Origin: Podarcis raffonei
Taxonomy: Eukaryota; Chordata; Lepidosauria; Squamata; Lacertidae
Direction of reading: 5' to 3'
Assembly: GCF_027172205.1 (NCBI RefSeq)
Contig: NC_070618.1
Span: 8,686,001-8,750,000 of the forward strand
DNA: 64,000 nucleotides
A model generated the notes under the pieces. The model saw only the letters and a program-made list of their open reading frames with translations, ran no database searches and was not told the origin of the DNA. Positions 1 to 24,000 of the stretch are shown in pieces. Position 1 is the first letter of the stretch, and the number at the start of each line of letters is the position of its first letter. Both the position numbers and the translations under genes were made by a program.

Positions 1-79
1 AAACGATGTTTTAGTATTGATAACGTCCATATGGTTCAATCTAAGACAACGTTCTCAAAATCCTTTTCTTCTTTTCTGA

Positions 80-10726
<10,647 letters not shown>

Positions 10727-10915
10727 CCTTCAAACAGATCTCCCTTCTCCTTGGCGACAAGTGATTTTTACCCTTCTGAATTTTTTGAGTCGCATGCTTT
10801 CTTTAAACGTTTTTAAAATTCAGAAACCTATTTCATGGCTGAGGATTTTCAGACTGTTTAGTGTGTGAGTTCATTTTTTTGTAAATAGAAATAAACGCTT
10901 TTCAGCCATGTATCC
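10727..10915 (+). other. POLR2B: POLR2B 3' UTR
   Basis: This is the sequence after the TAG at 10724-10726. It is AT-rich and carries a single canonical poly(A) signal about 165 bases downstream of the stop. The end is approximate, set 10-30 bases past the signal. Confidence 0.8.
10890..10895 (+). terminator. POLR2B: POLR2B poly(A) signal AATAAA
   Basis: AATAAA is the only canonical signal soon after the stop codon. A T/GT-rich stretch (TATCCGTTGT) follows about 15 bases later, as expected of a downstream element. Confidence 0.8.
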
Positions 10916-10927
10916 GTTGTAAAATAT

Positions 10928-10933
10928 TTTATT
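10928..10933 (-). terminator. IGFBP7: IGFBP7 poly(A) signal (AATAAA on the - strand)
   Basis: TTTATT on the + strand reads AATAAA on the - strand, about 150 bases beyond the IGFBP7 stop. Cleavage 10-30 bases further would fall at about 10898-10918, inside the predicted POLR2B 3' UTR. Confidence 0.75.
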
Positions 10934-11084
10934 GATACTTTAGCAAAAATTATACAAGGGATGAATAACTGTAGAGGTGGCATGGAAGGGAAATAAACAC
11001 AGCAGTTTTCCGGGAGATTAACATAAACCTGGCATGGATGAGATAGCCTCTACTTCTTCATGTGCAATATAGAATCTTTAGAGC

Positions 11085-12862
11085 TCACAGTTCAGCACTG
11101 TCTCCTGCAAATAAATAAATGCAGTAGGGTTATGTTTTCTTTGAAATGCATGTGAGAGAACTGAGAAACTCTGTGAATTCCCTTTAAGCAAAAAAAAAAA
11201 AAAAAACCACAACAAAAACCCCAAAACATATTGCTTTAAGAAATATCTGTAAAAGCTCCCTAATAATAACAGGGACTTTAGGCTGCATATACAAAAGCAT
11301 GGTTTCTTGTCCTGACCTGGGACCCATTTGCAAGCAATACTGAATGTTGTGATAGCCAATGCTCAAGCATGCGTCTCCATTCCAGGTTCCTGCCAGCTCC
11401 TTTTACAATGTCCTGCAGGACTATAATCACCAAGGCAAGTGGGAACTATGAATCCATCCTCTTGCTTTGCTAAGCTGGCCAGGAAAGAAAAGAAACAGCT
11501 CCAGACATGAGTGGGAGCCTGTTTCACCTTCTTGATGACTTTGCATTGTGTCAATTAAAAACACACACCATATTTTCAGTTGTCTTGACATTTAAGAACA
11601 CCCATTGAAACTCGAGTCAGATTTTCTGAATTCTTGTAGGAAATGTTAAAACATGACTGTACACGATATGCTACTAAAGTCAACAGGCTCACATTTTTTT
11701 ATATCCAGTCACATGTTGACTTTTCATATTGGCCCCAATGCAGTAAAGTACGCTCGCTCTCACACACAAAAAAACTCCCTACCTTTTTTTGTGGGTATTT
11801 CCTGTAAAGAATTAACCACAGTAATTCTTGAAGAAGCTGTTGCCTCTCCTTTGGAGTTCAGTGCATGGCACTCGTATTCTCCAGCATCATCCTTGCTCAA
11901 AGGGGATATCTGTTGAAACAGAACCATTGATAATTGGCTGCATCCTGGATACTTGGTTAACCCAAGCCCCAAGTCCATTGCGAGACAGTTTTCCAGATGA
12001 ACGACTTCAGTTTTTGTTGCAATTAATGGAAAGCATTTGGATAGGAATCTCTCTCGCGCACACACACACTTAACTAAGTTAATAACGTGTAATTGTGGGC
12101 ATGAGAATGTTTTAAAATGAAGGGATCTGCATGTCTCATATCTTTCTTGAAAAGATGTCTAGCAAGACCCTGGAAACAGTTCTGAAGGCTGTTCATCTCT
12201 AGATGGAAAACATGTGTTCTCAAATTTATTTTTTATGGTATGGATCCCAAAGTTCCCCATGGGGCATGCTGGGTATTTCTCCTTGTGCAGGGGTGATTCT
12301 CCCACCCACTCCCACCAAGCGTACTGTTCCGCATCATCCTGACTCTCACACAGCTTTGGCAAGAAAGCATGGAGGGGGGTGTGAGTCTCAGTGGATGTGT
12401 GCCTATTGTTCTTTGGATCCAAGCCATAACTTGTGGCCCAGCGTTCTGCTCTCCAGGCTTTTAATGCAATCACAGTATATAATGCACATTGAATCTGTAA
12501 TCAGCAGCAAATTATTTACTTGGAATAGCAGGCATCCCAAATAAATGGCAAGTTCTACCTTCTGAAAGCCCCTAGCAGAGCTGGCTCAATGGGTCTCTCA
12601 GTGAAGTAAATTCCAATAGTGCCACCATACAAAGGAACACCCTTTGTCAGAACCACCTTGGAAGGGAAATACACCCTGTTAGGCCTCACCTGAAATATAT
12701 CTCTCTCTCACACGCACACACTTACACTTTATTCATTTTATTTAACAAATTTTATGCTGCTCAATCGTCAAAAACTCAAGTGGTTTCTCCATTTGAACGA
12801 AGTTGAGCAAGATGTCAGAGGCCAAACTCCACTCAATAATAATAATAATAATAATAATAATA

Positions 12863-12917
<55 letters not shown>

Positions 12918-15900
12918 CCCCTCTGACTGGGTTGCCCCAGCCACTCTGGACAGCTCCCAACAAAAAAACCACAAAACAGTAAAAACACAGCACAACATCA
13001 CACACTAAAAACCTCCCTGAAGAGGACTGCCTTCGGGCATCTTCTAAAAGTTTTGTGTTCTTTATTTCCTTGACATCTGATGGGAGGGCGTTCCACAGGG
13101 CGGGTGCCACTACCGAGAAGGCCCTTTGCCTGGTTCCCTGTAACCTCCCTTCTTGCAGTGAGGGAACTGTCAGAAAACCCCCGGAGGAAGACCTCAGTGT
13201 CCAGGCTGAACAATGGAGGTGGAGACGCTTCTTCAGGTATACTGAGCCAAAGCCGTTTAGGACTTTAAAGGTCAAAACCAAGACTTTGAATTGTTCTTGG
13301 AAATGTACTGGGAGCAAATGTAGATCTTTTAGAACCGGTGTTATATGGTGCCTGCGGCCGCTCCCAGTCACCGGTCTAGCTGCCACATTCTGGATTAGCT
13401 GCAATTTCCGAGTCACCTTCAAAGGTAGCCCCACATAGAGCGCATTGCTATAGTCTAAGTGGGAGATAACTAGAAAATGTATCCTCCAAGGTTCACATTC
13501 ATGCTGTATACCAGATGTTCAGAACCTTTTTCAGCCAGAGAGCTCTGCTCCCTTGTGGTAGGCGAGGGCCAGAGGCAAAGGCGGATGGAGCAGTGGGAAC
13601 CTGCCCTTGTACGTTCAAAAGTCAGAGGTTTGTTATACAGTGGTACCTTGGCTGTCAAACTTAATCCATTCTGGGAGTCCTTTCAACTCCCGGAACCGTT
13701 TGAAAGCCAAGGCACGGCTTCCGATTGGCTACAGGAGCTTCCAGCACTCAAATTGGAAGCCGCGTCAGGAGTTCGGCTTCCAAGAAACATTCACAAACCG
13801 GAATACTTACTTCCGGGTTTGCAGCATTTGGAAGCCAATTTGTTCAGGAGCCAAGCTGTTCGACAACCAAGGTACCACTGTATCTGGGGGTGGCGAACCT
13901 GTGGCTTCCTATATGTTGCTGCACTACAACTCCCCTGTCTCTTTTGATGACCGGAGTAGAATAGCTGTTGGATGGCCCCAGATTAGCAACCCCTGTGCTA
14001 CAAGCAAGGAGGCGAATGTTCCATGGTCACGTGGACCTTTAGCAGGCCTAGAAAGGCACAAACTCACCCACTCACTAGGCACAGCCCCAAGGTGCCACGA
14101 TCTGTCCCAGCCCTCAGCCTGAACTGCCTCTTTCTTCCCTGAAAGACGCTGCCACTCTGTCAAAATGCTAGTAATAATCACAGGGAGACCCCCTTTTAAA
14201 TTAATGGACCTAAGTTAGTCATAGGGACGCAGGTGGCGCTGTGGGTTAAAGCCTCAGCGCCTAGGACTTGCCGATCGAAAGGTCGGCGGTTCGAATCCCC
14301 GCGGCGGGGTGCGCTCCCGTCGTTTGGTCCCAGCGCCTGCCAACCTAGCAGTTCGAAAGCACCTCCGGGTGCAAGTAGATAAATAGGGACCGCTTACCAG
14401 CGGGAAGGTAAACGGCGTTCCGTGTGCTGCGCTGGCTCGCCAGATGCAGCTTGTCACGCTGGCCACGTGACCCGGAAGTGTCTGCGGACAGCGCTGGCCC
14501 CCGGCCTCTTAAGTGAGATGGGCGCACAACCCTAGAGTCTGGCAAGACTGGCCCGTACGGGCAGGGGTACCTTTACCTTTTTACCTTAAGTTAGTCATGT
14601 CTAGTAATGTAAGTGGGGGACTAACGATGGATACAACCCGCTCTAATTAATTCAACTGAAAAGAGAACAGGCACTTACCAATACCCAACCAGTCACTTCA
14701 TGTTTCTCAGGGCCTCCACGAGTCTGGATGGCTAAGTTGTCCCGATCTCCTGGAAGAAGCTCCATTCTTTGGACGCCATATTGGCCTTTTATTATCTGGC
14801 AGATGAGGGGAAAGTCTTAGTGTTAAAGTTCCCCCGCTCCAATTGCCTCTGGATTATCCCAATACCTTAATTTCCCAGAGTTTAAGATAGTTGGAAGTTT
14901 TACGCATTTGGAGGAAATATAATTCTATGGGAAGAATTCAGCATTGCAATTAAGGCCACTGCTCTGCCAGGCCATGCATATTGCCTTGCCAAATGGAAAA
15001 ACCCCTCCCTCTCCTCCTCTGTGCGCTGTTCCAGGGGTGCTCTTGACCCCCAATTTCGGCAGGGAGGCCCATTGTGCAAGTGGAAGATCTTGTGATGGGC
15101 TTCTGCTGGCAGGACCAGTTACCATATTTTTTGCTCTATAAGACTCAATTTTTCCCTCCTAAAAAGTAAGGGGAAACGTGTGTGCGTCTTATGGAGTGAA
15201 TGCAGGCTGCGCAGCTATCTCAGAAGCCAGAACAGCAAGAGGGATTGCTGCTTTCATTGCGCAGCAATCCCTCTTGCTGTTCTGGCTTCTGAGATTCAGA
15301 ATACTTTTTTTTTCTTGTTTTCCTCCTGCAAAAACTAGGTGCGTCTTGTGGTCTGGTGCGTCTTATAGAGCGAAAAATACGGTAGTTGATTCCCACCCGT
15401 GGCTAGCAGCCATGATGAACGGGGTGCAGCTACTAGGCAAAAGCACTCCTGGCCTTGGAGATGACCTGAGCATTCAGGAGCACAGCTGGACCCCAGCAAG
15501 TTCCCAGGGTGTAAACCTGGTTCTTCAAGGGCTACTGCTGCTGCCCCATCCCAAAGGGACAGAATCCCTAATCATGTCTAAAGATATCTCAGAAACCTGG
15601 GAGGTTGGATAGGAACTGGGAACCGTGAGCCTCCAAACACAACGTGCAGACTCTTAGCCACCTCAAAGAAACCAAGAACGCTTTAGTTATCTAGTCTGAG
15701 CTCTCCTGTCTTCCTCTCTAACACCCACATGGCTGCAGATCGCAGCATGGACGGAAGATCGTGAGAGCACTTGCAACGTATCGCCGTGTTTCCAAAGCGC
15801 TCAGAATATGCTTGAGCTCAGAAGGAGGCATTCCTTAATACTTGTGCCTCTTCCCTACAGAGGCCCTAATATGGTAAAGTGCAACAGAGCTGGTTTTAGA

Positions 15901-17977
15901 AGGATAAACAGGAACGAAACCCAGAAAAGGTGCTGGAAAGAAAGGGGCGGGGGGATCTTTTCTACTTATCCACAAACTGCACAATCTCTTTTGGTCACAG
16001 AGTCGGTAGCTTTTTTTTTGCAAGTAACTGTTGTTAAAAAACCTCCCCCTCAAATATTTTTATTAGTTTTCATTATAGCAAAGTACAAATAAAAAAAGCA
16101 CTCCCCTTTCAGTAATCTCAATTATGCTTGCAGAGCTCCGAGGGAGTGTTTGACTTGGCAACGCATTTAGATTTCCCCTCCTCCAAGCCTCATTCTTGTT
16201 TTGTCATGTTCCGTCCTAATCCCTTCTGTTTATGCATCTGGAATGCCTTTATGGTCACCTTTCTCAGTGGTTAATTGCTCAAAACAATACCTTTCCAATT
16301 GTCTAAATTCCCCTGTCCTCCTCCTGTATCCCTCCATATGTCAAAATTACCTGTCAAGGTTAGCACACAAAGTGCTCTTGCAGAGGACACAATCCACCAG
16401 GGCTTTCCATGCAACGGCACCCAATGGAATGAATCAATGGGAGCTGGGGGCAGGACATATTGGAGGTGCTCTTCTGCAGATCTTGGGAGAACTTGGCAGT
16501 GCTCTGGTGAAGCACTGCATTGATTTCAGCGGATCGTTTGCAAAATTAACATCAAACGTCACTGACCTTGTTCCAAGTAAGCACTGGGGTTGGGACGCCA
16601 ATGACCTCACAGCTCAGGAAAATCTGGGCCCCAGTCACATTCCAGATGTCTTTTGGGGGTGTCACAATGGATGGTCCTTGAAACAAGAGGAAGTCAGAAA
16701 GTCAGGCAACGCAGGCAGAAATTAATAGGATGAAGTACAGCCGTACCTTGGAAGTTGAACGGAATCCGTTCCGGAAGTCCATTCAGCTTCCAAAACATTG
16801 GAAACCAGAGAGCAGCTTCTGATTGGCTGCAGGAAGCCTGGAGACAATTAGAAGAGGAATGACCACTGGGAGGAGCACAGAGAGAAGAAACGCCGTGATA
16901 CACCTGCATCAGTACAGCCAGACACCTTCACTTGCCCCAACTGCAACAAAACATGTCTCTCCCATATCTGCCTCTCCATCATAGCAGGCACTGCAACCTT
17001 CCAGCAGTTTGACTTCACCCTCAAAGGTGCACACCTCTGTTCTAATCCCAAGACAGATGGAAGCCAACCAACCAACTAGCTGGTTGGTTGGTATTGGACC
17101 ATCAATGCTTCCTTCTGCTTCCTGAGCTCAGCCATTCTTCCGCAATGTTATTGCATTATTGCCATCTGGAGAGAGACACACTCTTGTAGTATAGTGCAAA
17201 AAGAGGAGGACAGAAAAAGAAACCGAAACATTTGTGGTACAAAAAGCTATAGGATTTCAGCAGGGAGCGGCAGGCCATGCCCTGGTTGGAAATGAAGCAG
17301 TAGGACAACCCCAAAACCTTTGCAAGTGTAAACACTATTGAATGTGGGATCAGAAAAGAACCACCAGGAGCCCAGAATGCACAAGAAAAAGGATATCTGG
17401 AGGGGCCCACTGACTTACAATAAAAATAAGGCACGCACATCTAGGCAAACAGGGGAGGGAGGGAGAAGGTAGAAGTCCTTTGCATAGACCAAAATTAAGA
17501 GGAGCACCAGAGTCATAGAACTGGAAGCGACCAAGAGGATCATCTAGACCAGCGGTTCTCAACCTGTGGGTCCCTAGATGTTGTTGGACTACAACTCCCA
17601 TCATCCCTGAGCTCTGGCCTTGCTAGCTAGGGGTGATGGGAGTTGTAGTTCAACAACATCTGGGGACCCAATGCTGAGAAAGGCTGATCTAGTCCAACCC
17701 TCTCTCAGGTGGCTAATTGCCATGGGTTGGCCGGACAGTATCCAGCTTCTTGAAGGAACTATTGCTTGTCCAGCTTCAAGGGTCAACCTCATCCAAGCAG
17801 CAGCGATGGGAGAGCAAAGAGGGACAGCTGTTTCCTGTTTGCGAGCCCCACTGCGTCACTGGTGTAATCGGCAGTACAGTCTTGCCTCTGCACGATCACT
17901 CTTTGTACAAGGGAATGGCCCTCCGGTGGCTTCCAGAAATGTCAACAAGACATAGAAGTTGCTTCCCCCCCCCCCAA

Positions 17978-18016
<39 letters not shown>

Positions 18017-21000
18017 ATATAAATTATATGAAATTCAAAGACTATTTAGCTAAATATGCTAAGACAATTTAAATAGAAATACTTGCAAATACCCGATAGG
18101 CTTAGGATTTAAGTATGTGATGTTATAGAATAATATGTTTAAAGTTAAAATGAAATGTTTTGAAGTTTAAATTTAAAATGAAAAGAAAGAAAGATGTTAA
18201 GCAATTAAGTTAATTTTATGAAAAATCTGTTTTGGAAAACTGTTACAATGATATACATTGAAACTCAGCCAGGGGGATTTGAGGAAGTCACTTAACAATG
18301 TTACTAAGATTGGATTATGTACAGTTAGGATTTATGTTAGTTAGTTTGTTTATAAATTTTGGAAAATCAACAATTTTTTTGATAAATAAATAAATAAATA
18401 AATAAATGGCAATATCTCCCTAAGAAACATTTACCTTGCTTTTAAGGTCTCCCCCCCCCCCCGGGGTAAGGGAGATTATTTCCCCCTCCTAAGCTACTGT
18501 GTTACTCCTAATGAATGAACATTGCCCATGGATTTCAAGCAAAAAATCTAACTGAGCCCTAGGAGAAGGAAAGGGGTGGTGGTGGGAGCTTTTTGTAGCG
18601 CTCCAAAGTTTTATTTAGCACGAAAGGCCCTGCTGGATTTTAGATCGCAGGCTAGAATCGCGAGCTTCTTTCTTTGGCTAGGCAGAGTTGGCTGGGTTGT
18701 GACCCTTTGTTCTATTTCCCTCGGATCTGCTTCAGCATTGAAGAGGAAGTGAGTCCCTGGGGGGCCGTAAGCGCCATGGGAAGAGACAGACCTTCAGACT
18801 CAAGTCAGCTACAGCAATCTTCGCGAGGAAGCGCTGCCAATCCAAGGCATCCCAAAATCACGATGTCAAGACAGCCCAGGGCTGAACAGCTGAGTGAAAG
18901 ATATTGTTATACATTTACAGTGTGTGTGTTTGTGTTTGTGTTTGTGTGTGTGTGCAGACCTCCTAAACCAGGCATGGCCAAACTTGGCCCTCTAGCTGTT
19001 TTGGAACTATGACTCCCATCACCCCTAGCTAACAGGACCAATGGTCAAGGATGATGGGAATTGTAGTCCCAGAACAACTGGAGGGCCAAGTTTGGCCATG
19101 CCTGTCCTATACCCTAGGAATTAATAAATGGTAGAATTTTGATGATTTGGGATGTGTAGGGAGAGATACAAGCTGCAGAGGAATTCCTGAGGTAGTCTAT
19201 GCAAAAATAAAAGGACCTGGCCAAGCTAGGGCCATTAAGAAACAATACAGGGCCATTGGTAATACAATAGAATTGAATTCCCTGCTTGTCCTCAGGTGTG
19301 AACAGAGACTGGCCATTGGGAAGGCTGCCAGGGTAACTGGGTGTGAGGTGACAGGAAAAGAGAGCCTTGAGCGAGGGTTGCTGGGAAGAAGAAGATGAAG
19401 GAAGGAGGACTGGGATCCATTTTGGGCAGGCTGGCTGAAGGCTGGCTGGGAGAGATGCCTTGGACTCCAGTGCTGCATTTCTGTGGAGGAACAAGCCCCA
19501 CTTGAGATGACCATGCTATAAGATCTGGACTCCCTCCATGCAGACTGAAGGTGTCAATAGGAGAATAAACAATATTTATTACAAACTATGTTGTTCTCCA
19601 CTGTGTCTCGATTATCCAAAAGAACACAGACCCTGGGTGAGTGCCTGGAACCCCATGGGCTCTTGCCCCCGCTTGGCAGAGAGAGGGGGAGGCACCCAAC
19701 TTTGGTAACAAGACATTTATTTATCTCTGTTGCCTTGTATGATCACAAGGAAAGCCCACGATCCACTGGACAGCCTTCCCATGGCAGAAAGGAATTTAGA
19801 CCTGAAGGGACCCTCTGGGAAATACAAATATGCAATCAAAAGTCTGGGAAACACAGAAATTCTCAGGATTCTACAGTGGAAATAAGTGGCTTTTGCACAA
19901 TGAACACTGAACCTACTCTCCCCCCCTTCACCCCCAACCCAGTTTCGTGTGCTCTTTCTAACCATCCTGTAATCAACAATTCAGCCATTGATCTTCATGC
20001 AACACATACTTGGAGCTAAATTTTTTTGCTGCTGATACTGCTGATGACGACGATGGACAAATATCAATGTGATAGTTTGCTAGACTGGACCTGCAGCTAT
20101 GAAGGCCAATGCTAGTATGAGCCAAGACACAAACAGGTAGCCCGTGAAGATGTTGTGAGCTAAAAGTTTGAGCCTGACAAAAGTCTGCTGATGTTTATGT
20201 ATTTTCTATGTTATTGGTAAAATAATAGAGGGGAACCCCTTAGTCAGTTCCTGCAGTGCCTTGGGCAACATGGGATGTATAGATTAGCATTCCTTTCTAC
20301 AGAATTGCAATTAAATATACAGACTTTGGAGATGGCAACATACGAATGGCTGCAAAAATCAGTGCTGGATTTACGTATAAGCTAAACAAGCTATAGCTTA
20401 GGGCCCCACACTTTTGGGGCCCCAAAAAAAATTTAAAGGGAAAAAACCTGAATGTACATTTCCAAAATATGATAAAAAACAAATAAAGTAAAACCTACAT
20501 ACAGCAACAATGTTTTGTGTTGTGTAGGCTCCTATGATGTAAGTAATGGGCCCTGCCTGCTAGCCTGTTCCCTAAAATGTCACTGGTCTGCTCATTTCTA
20601 TATACAGTGGTACCTTGGGTCTCAAACTTAATCTGCTCTGCAAGTCTGTTCCAAAACCAAAGCGTTCCAAAACCAAGGTGCACTTTCTCATAGAAAGCAA
20701 CGCAAAATGGATTAATCCGTTCCAGACTTTTAGGGCCCCATTACCTTCAGTAGCTTAGGGCCTCATCAAACCTAAATCCGGCCCTGGCCAAAATGAACAG
20801 TGTGTAATGAAGGCTGGATACTTTGTTAAAATTGTTTTTTAAAAATGCAAACACCATTACGTGTGGGCCCATCATCCCATGCATTAAAAAGCAATGTTGT
20901 CATCTCCATGGGACAGGAAATGCCAATTATAGTTTGTGTTTCTATGGAACAGTTTCATACACTGCAGGATGTCAGTGGCGCACTTGCATCCTGTTGTACG

Positions 21001-24000
21001 CAGTGTCACAACTTTTGAAAGGCTGCACTGTTCTACAGACGCGGACCACTCCCTTGCAGGACACAAGAAACGCAGACAGAAACTCATTCGCTCCTCTGAC
21101 ATCTGGCTTGTAAGTCTGGCTGCCTGTGTCTGACAAGTGAGCATCTCACGTCAATGTTTCCTCATCTGGATTGCACCTTCTAGGAGAGCTATAGTCTGTC
21201 TTTTAGTAAGGTAAAAGGGACCCCTGACCATTGGGTCCAGTCGTGGCCGACTCTGGGGTTGCGGCGCTCATCTCGCTTTATTGGCCGAGAGAGCCGGCGT
21301 ACAGCTTCCGGGTCATGTGGCCAGCATGACTAAGCCGCTTCTGGCGAACCAGAGCAGCGCACGGAAATGCCGTTTACCTTCCCGCCAGAGCGGTACCTAT
21401 TTATCTACTTGCACTTTGACGTGCTTTCGAACTGCTAGGTTGGCAGGAGCAGGGACCGACCAATGGGAGCTCACCCCATTGCGGGGATTCGAACCGCCGA
21501 CCTTCTGATCAGCAAGTCCTAGGCTCTGTGGTTTAACCCACAGCACCACAATTCTCTCAAACACAGCTTCCATTTGGGACAATGCCACCTGAAACAGGTC
21601 AATACCAGCAAGCAAAGGCTCAGCCAACTCTGGTCCCCATTGCAATCCTACGGTCATACCAACTGCACTGTTTTAAAACTCATTAATTTCCCTCTTTTCA
21701 ACTCTGATGCTAACAGCTACCCCAGATAATATTCAGCATCTACCGTTTCTGCTTCCAGAGGCTGAAACAGCCCACCAAGTATCCACTTTCTCTTTTAATG
21801 GTTCCCTTAATGCCAAGACAAAAGAGCACACAACTGCCCTGTGTTCTTCCTTCTCCCACTGTTCCCTTCATTATTGTTTAAAATTAGTCCCAGGTTGTAA
21901 ATCTCACTGGGAAGACAAATGCAAATAAATTTGGAATCTTCATGAATTGAAAGCTAGTTGTGAAAGACTCATCCAAAATTATTTTCTCAGTTGTTTTCTT
22001 TAAATGTCTTTATGGTCAAAAACTGTCTTCCGCTTTGGAGGATTTTTGTTGCTCATTGCAAAAAAATTAGCTTGTTTAAATTTTCCTCACAAATAGCAAA
22101 TGTGATAAGTCCGCCACCAGGTGAGTTTTCCCATGTGATTAATTCAGGAAGGGAACAGTAGAAAAAGGAGGAAAGTCATTGAAAGACACAGTAGTCAAGA
22201 GAATCAATTGTGCCGATTAGGTTTTTTGAAATGGTGGCAATTTGCACATTCTAAACATTTTATTGTGGGACACGGGTGGTGCTGTGGGTTAAACCACAGA
22301 GCCTAGGACTTGCCAATCAGAAGGTCGGTGGTTCGAATCCCTGCAACGGGGTGAGCTCCCGTTGCTCGGTCCCTGCTCCTGCCAACCTAGCAGTTCGAAA
22401 GCATGTCAAAGTGCAAGTATATAAATAGGTACCGCTCCAGCGGGAAGGTAAACGGCGTTTCCGTGTGCTGCTCTGGTTCACCAGAAGCGGCTTAGTCATT
22501 CTGGCCACATGACCTGGAAGCTGTACACCGGCTTCCTCGGCCAATAAAGCGAGATGAGTGCCGCAACCCCAGAGTCGGTCACGACTGGACCTAATGGTCA
22601 GGGGCCCCTTTACCTTTACCTAAAGTGAAGCTTCTACCATATCAAAATCCCCAATATCAATTTAGAAATCAAATTTATTGAATAGCTAGTAGAGTCCTAG
22701 TGCCCAGTGTGCAAGCAATAACACGTGATAATGTAAAGGATGTGCATCTTGAACAAAGTTTTGCAGCTATAATTGGCCCAGTGCAAAACCAAAGTTTCTG
22801 TGCTTGCAAATTTGCCACATCTAGGATGTTGAATGGACGTTCCTAGGAATCACTAGCAGGTGCTGCAAACCTTCTTATTTAGTTCTAGGAACTTCTTCCT
22901 AGGAGTCCTTCGCTGCAGATTTCCAGAAGGAGTGGTAAGACGCATTTGATCGAGCACCTCTGACGGCTGAAGTCAGAGAGACTGTTCCCAGCTTGCTTAT
23001 TCTACAAGCGATCCAATCCGTGGGAACTCTTCACAGTTTTCATTCCAGAATCACGGCCGCCTACTGCAGCAAGCAGAGCTATCATGTGAGCCACGAATAA
23101 GAAGCAGCGGGATTAATATGCAGGGCCTCGTTGCTGTCAAGTTGTGTTATGGCACCTGGGAGGTCGGGGCAATCAAAAACGCCCTTCTCATGCTAGGCGT
23201 TTCCCAGGGGGAGAAATCTCTTCATCTGCAACTGATTATAAAGTAGTTTGTCTGAAAACAATGTCAGCTGGATTTACAGAGACTTGACGGGAGTTCTTCC
23301 TCGTATACCTTTTTTTTTTAATACTCTGCCGGATGTTTCGTCTCAACAAAAATGCATTAAATGAGTAAAAGAAAGAATCATAACTCCCAGAAGAAGCCTG
23401 TGTAACGGGCAGCGTTCCAAAGGACTTGGTTCAGCAAAGGTCACATGCAGGCTTTCCAGAAAATATTTGGAATTAAAGCACATGTTTATTCGGAATTAAA
23501 GCCCATGTTTAGAGGATTACTGGAACTGAAGCCCTGTTGCCCTGAGTGACCAGACATTCGCAGCATTGTGAAACATAGGGGGGGGGGATCTTCTCAAAGG
23601 TTATATCTTTTCTCCACCCCTCCATCATTAGGCTAACACCACAGAGTTTCATGTGAGAAGTTAGGGAAGAAGTAGATGGAGTTGGGGGGGACGACGACCA
23701 GAAAAGGGCAACCAAGATGCAGTGTCTCCCCTATGAAGAAAAATAGCAGTGTTTGGGATTTTATAGTTTAGAGAAAAGGTGAGTTAGAGGTGAGGTGATA
23801 GAAGTTTAAAAAATTACGCATGGCATGATGAAAGTACAGTGGTACCTCGGGTTAAGTACTTAATTTGTTCCGGAGGTCCGTTCTTAACCTGAAACTGTTT
23901 TTAAGCTGAAGCAACACTTTAGCTAATGGGGCCTCCCGGTGCTGCCGCACGGTTTCTGTTCTCATCCTGAAGCAAAGTTCTTAACCCGAGGTACTACTTC

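Noticed and set aside
11757-11909. Extension of the IGFBP7 exon 4 frame beyond the donor (GREFFCV)
   Set aside because: The GTAGGG donor at 11782 and a short terminal exon ending DSAEL give the expected family tail; read-through does not.
14223-14330. tRNA gene suggested by A and B boxes
   Set aside because: The boxes are the head of a SINE present in nine copies here; the rest does not fold as a tRNA.
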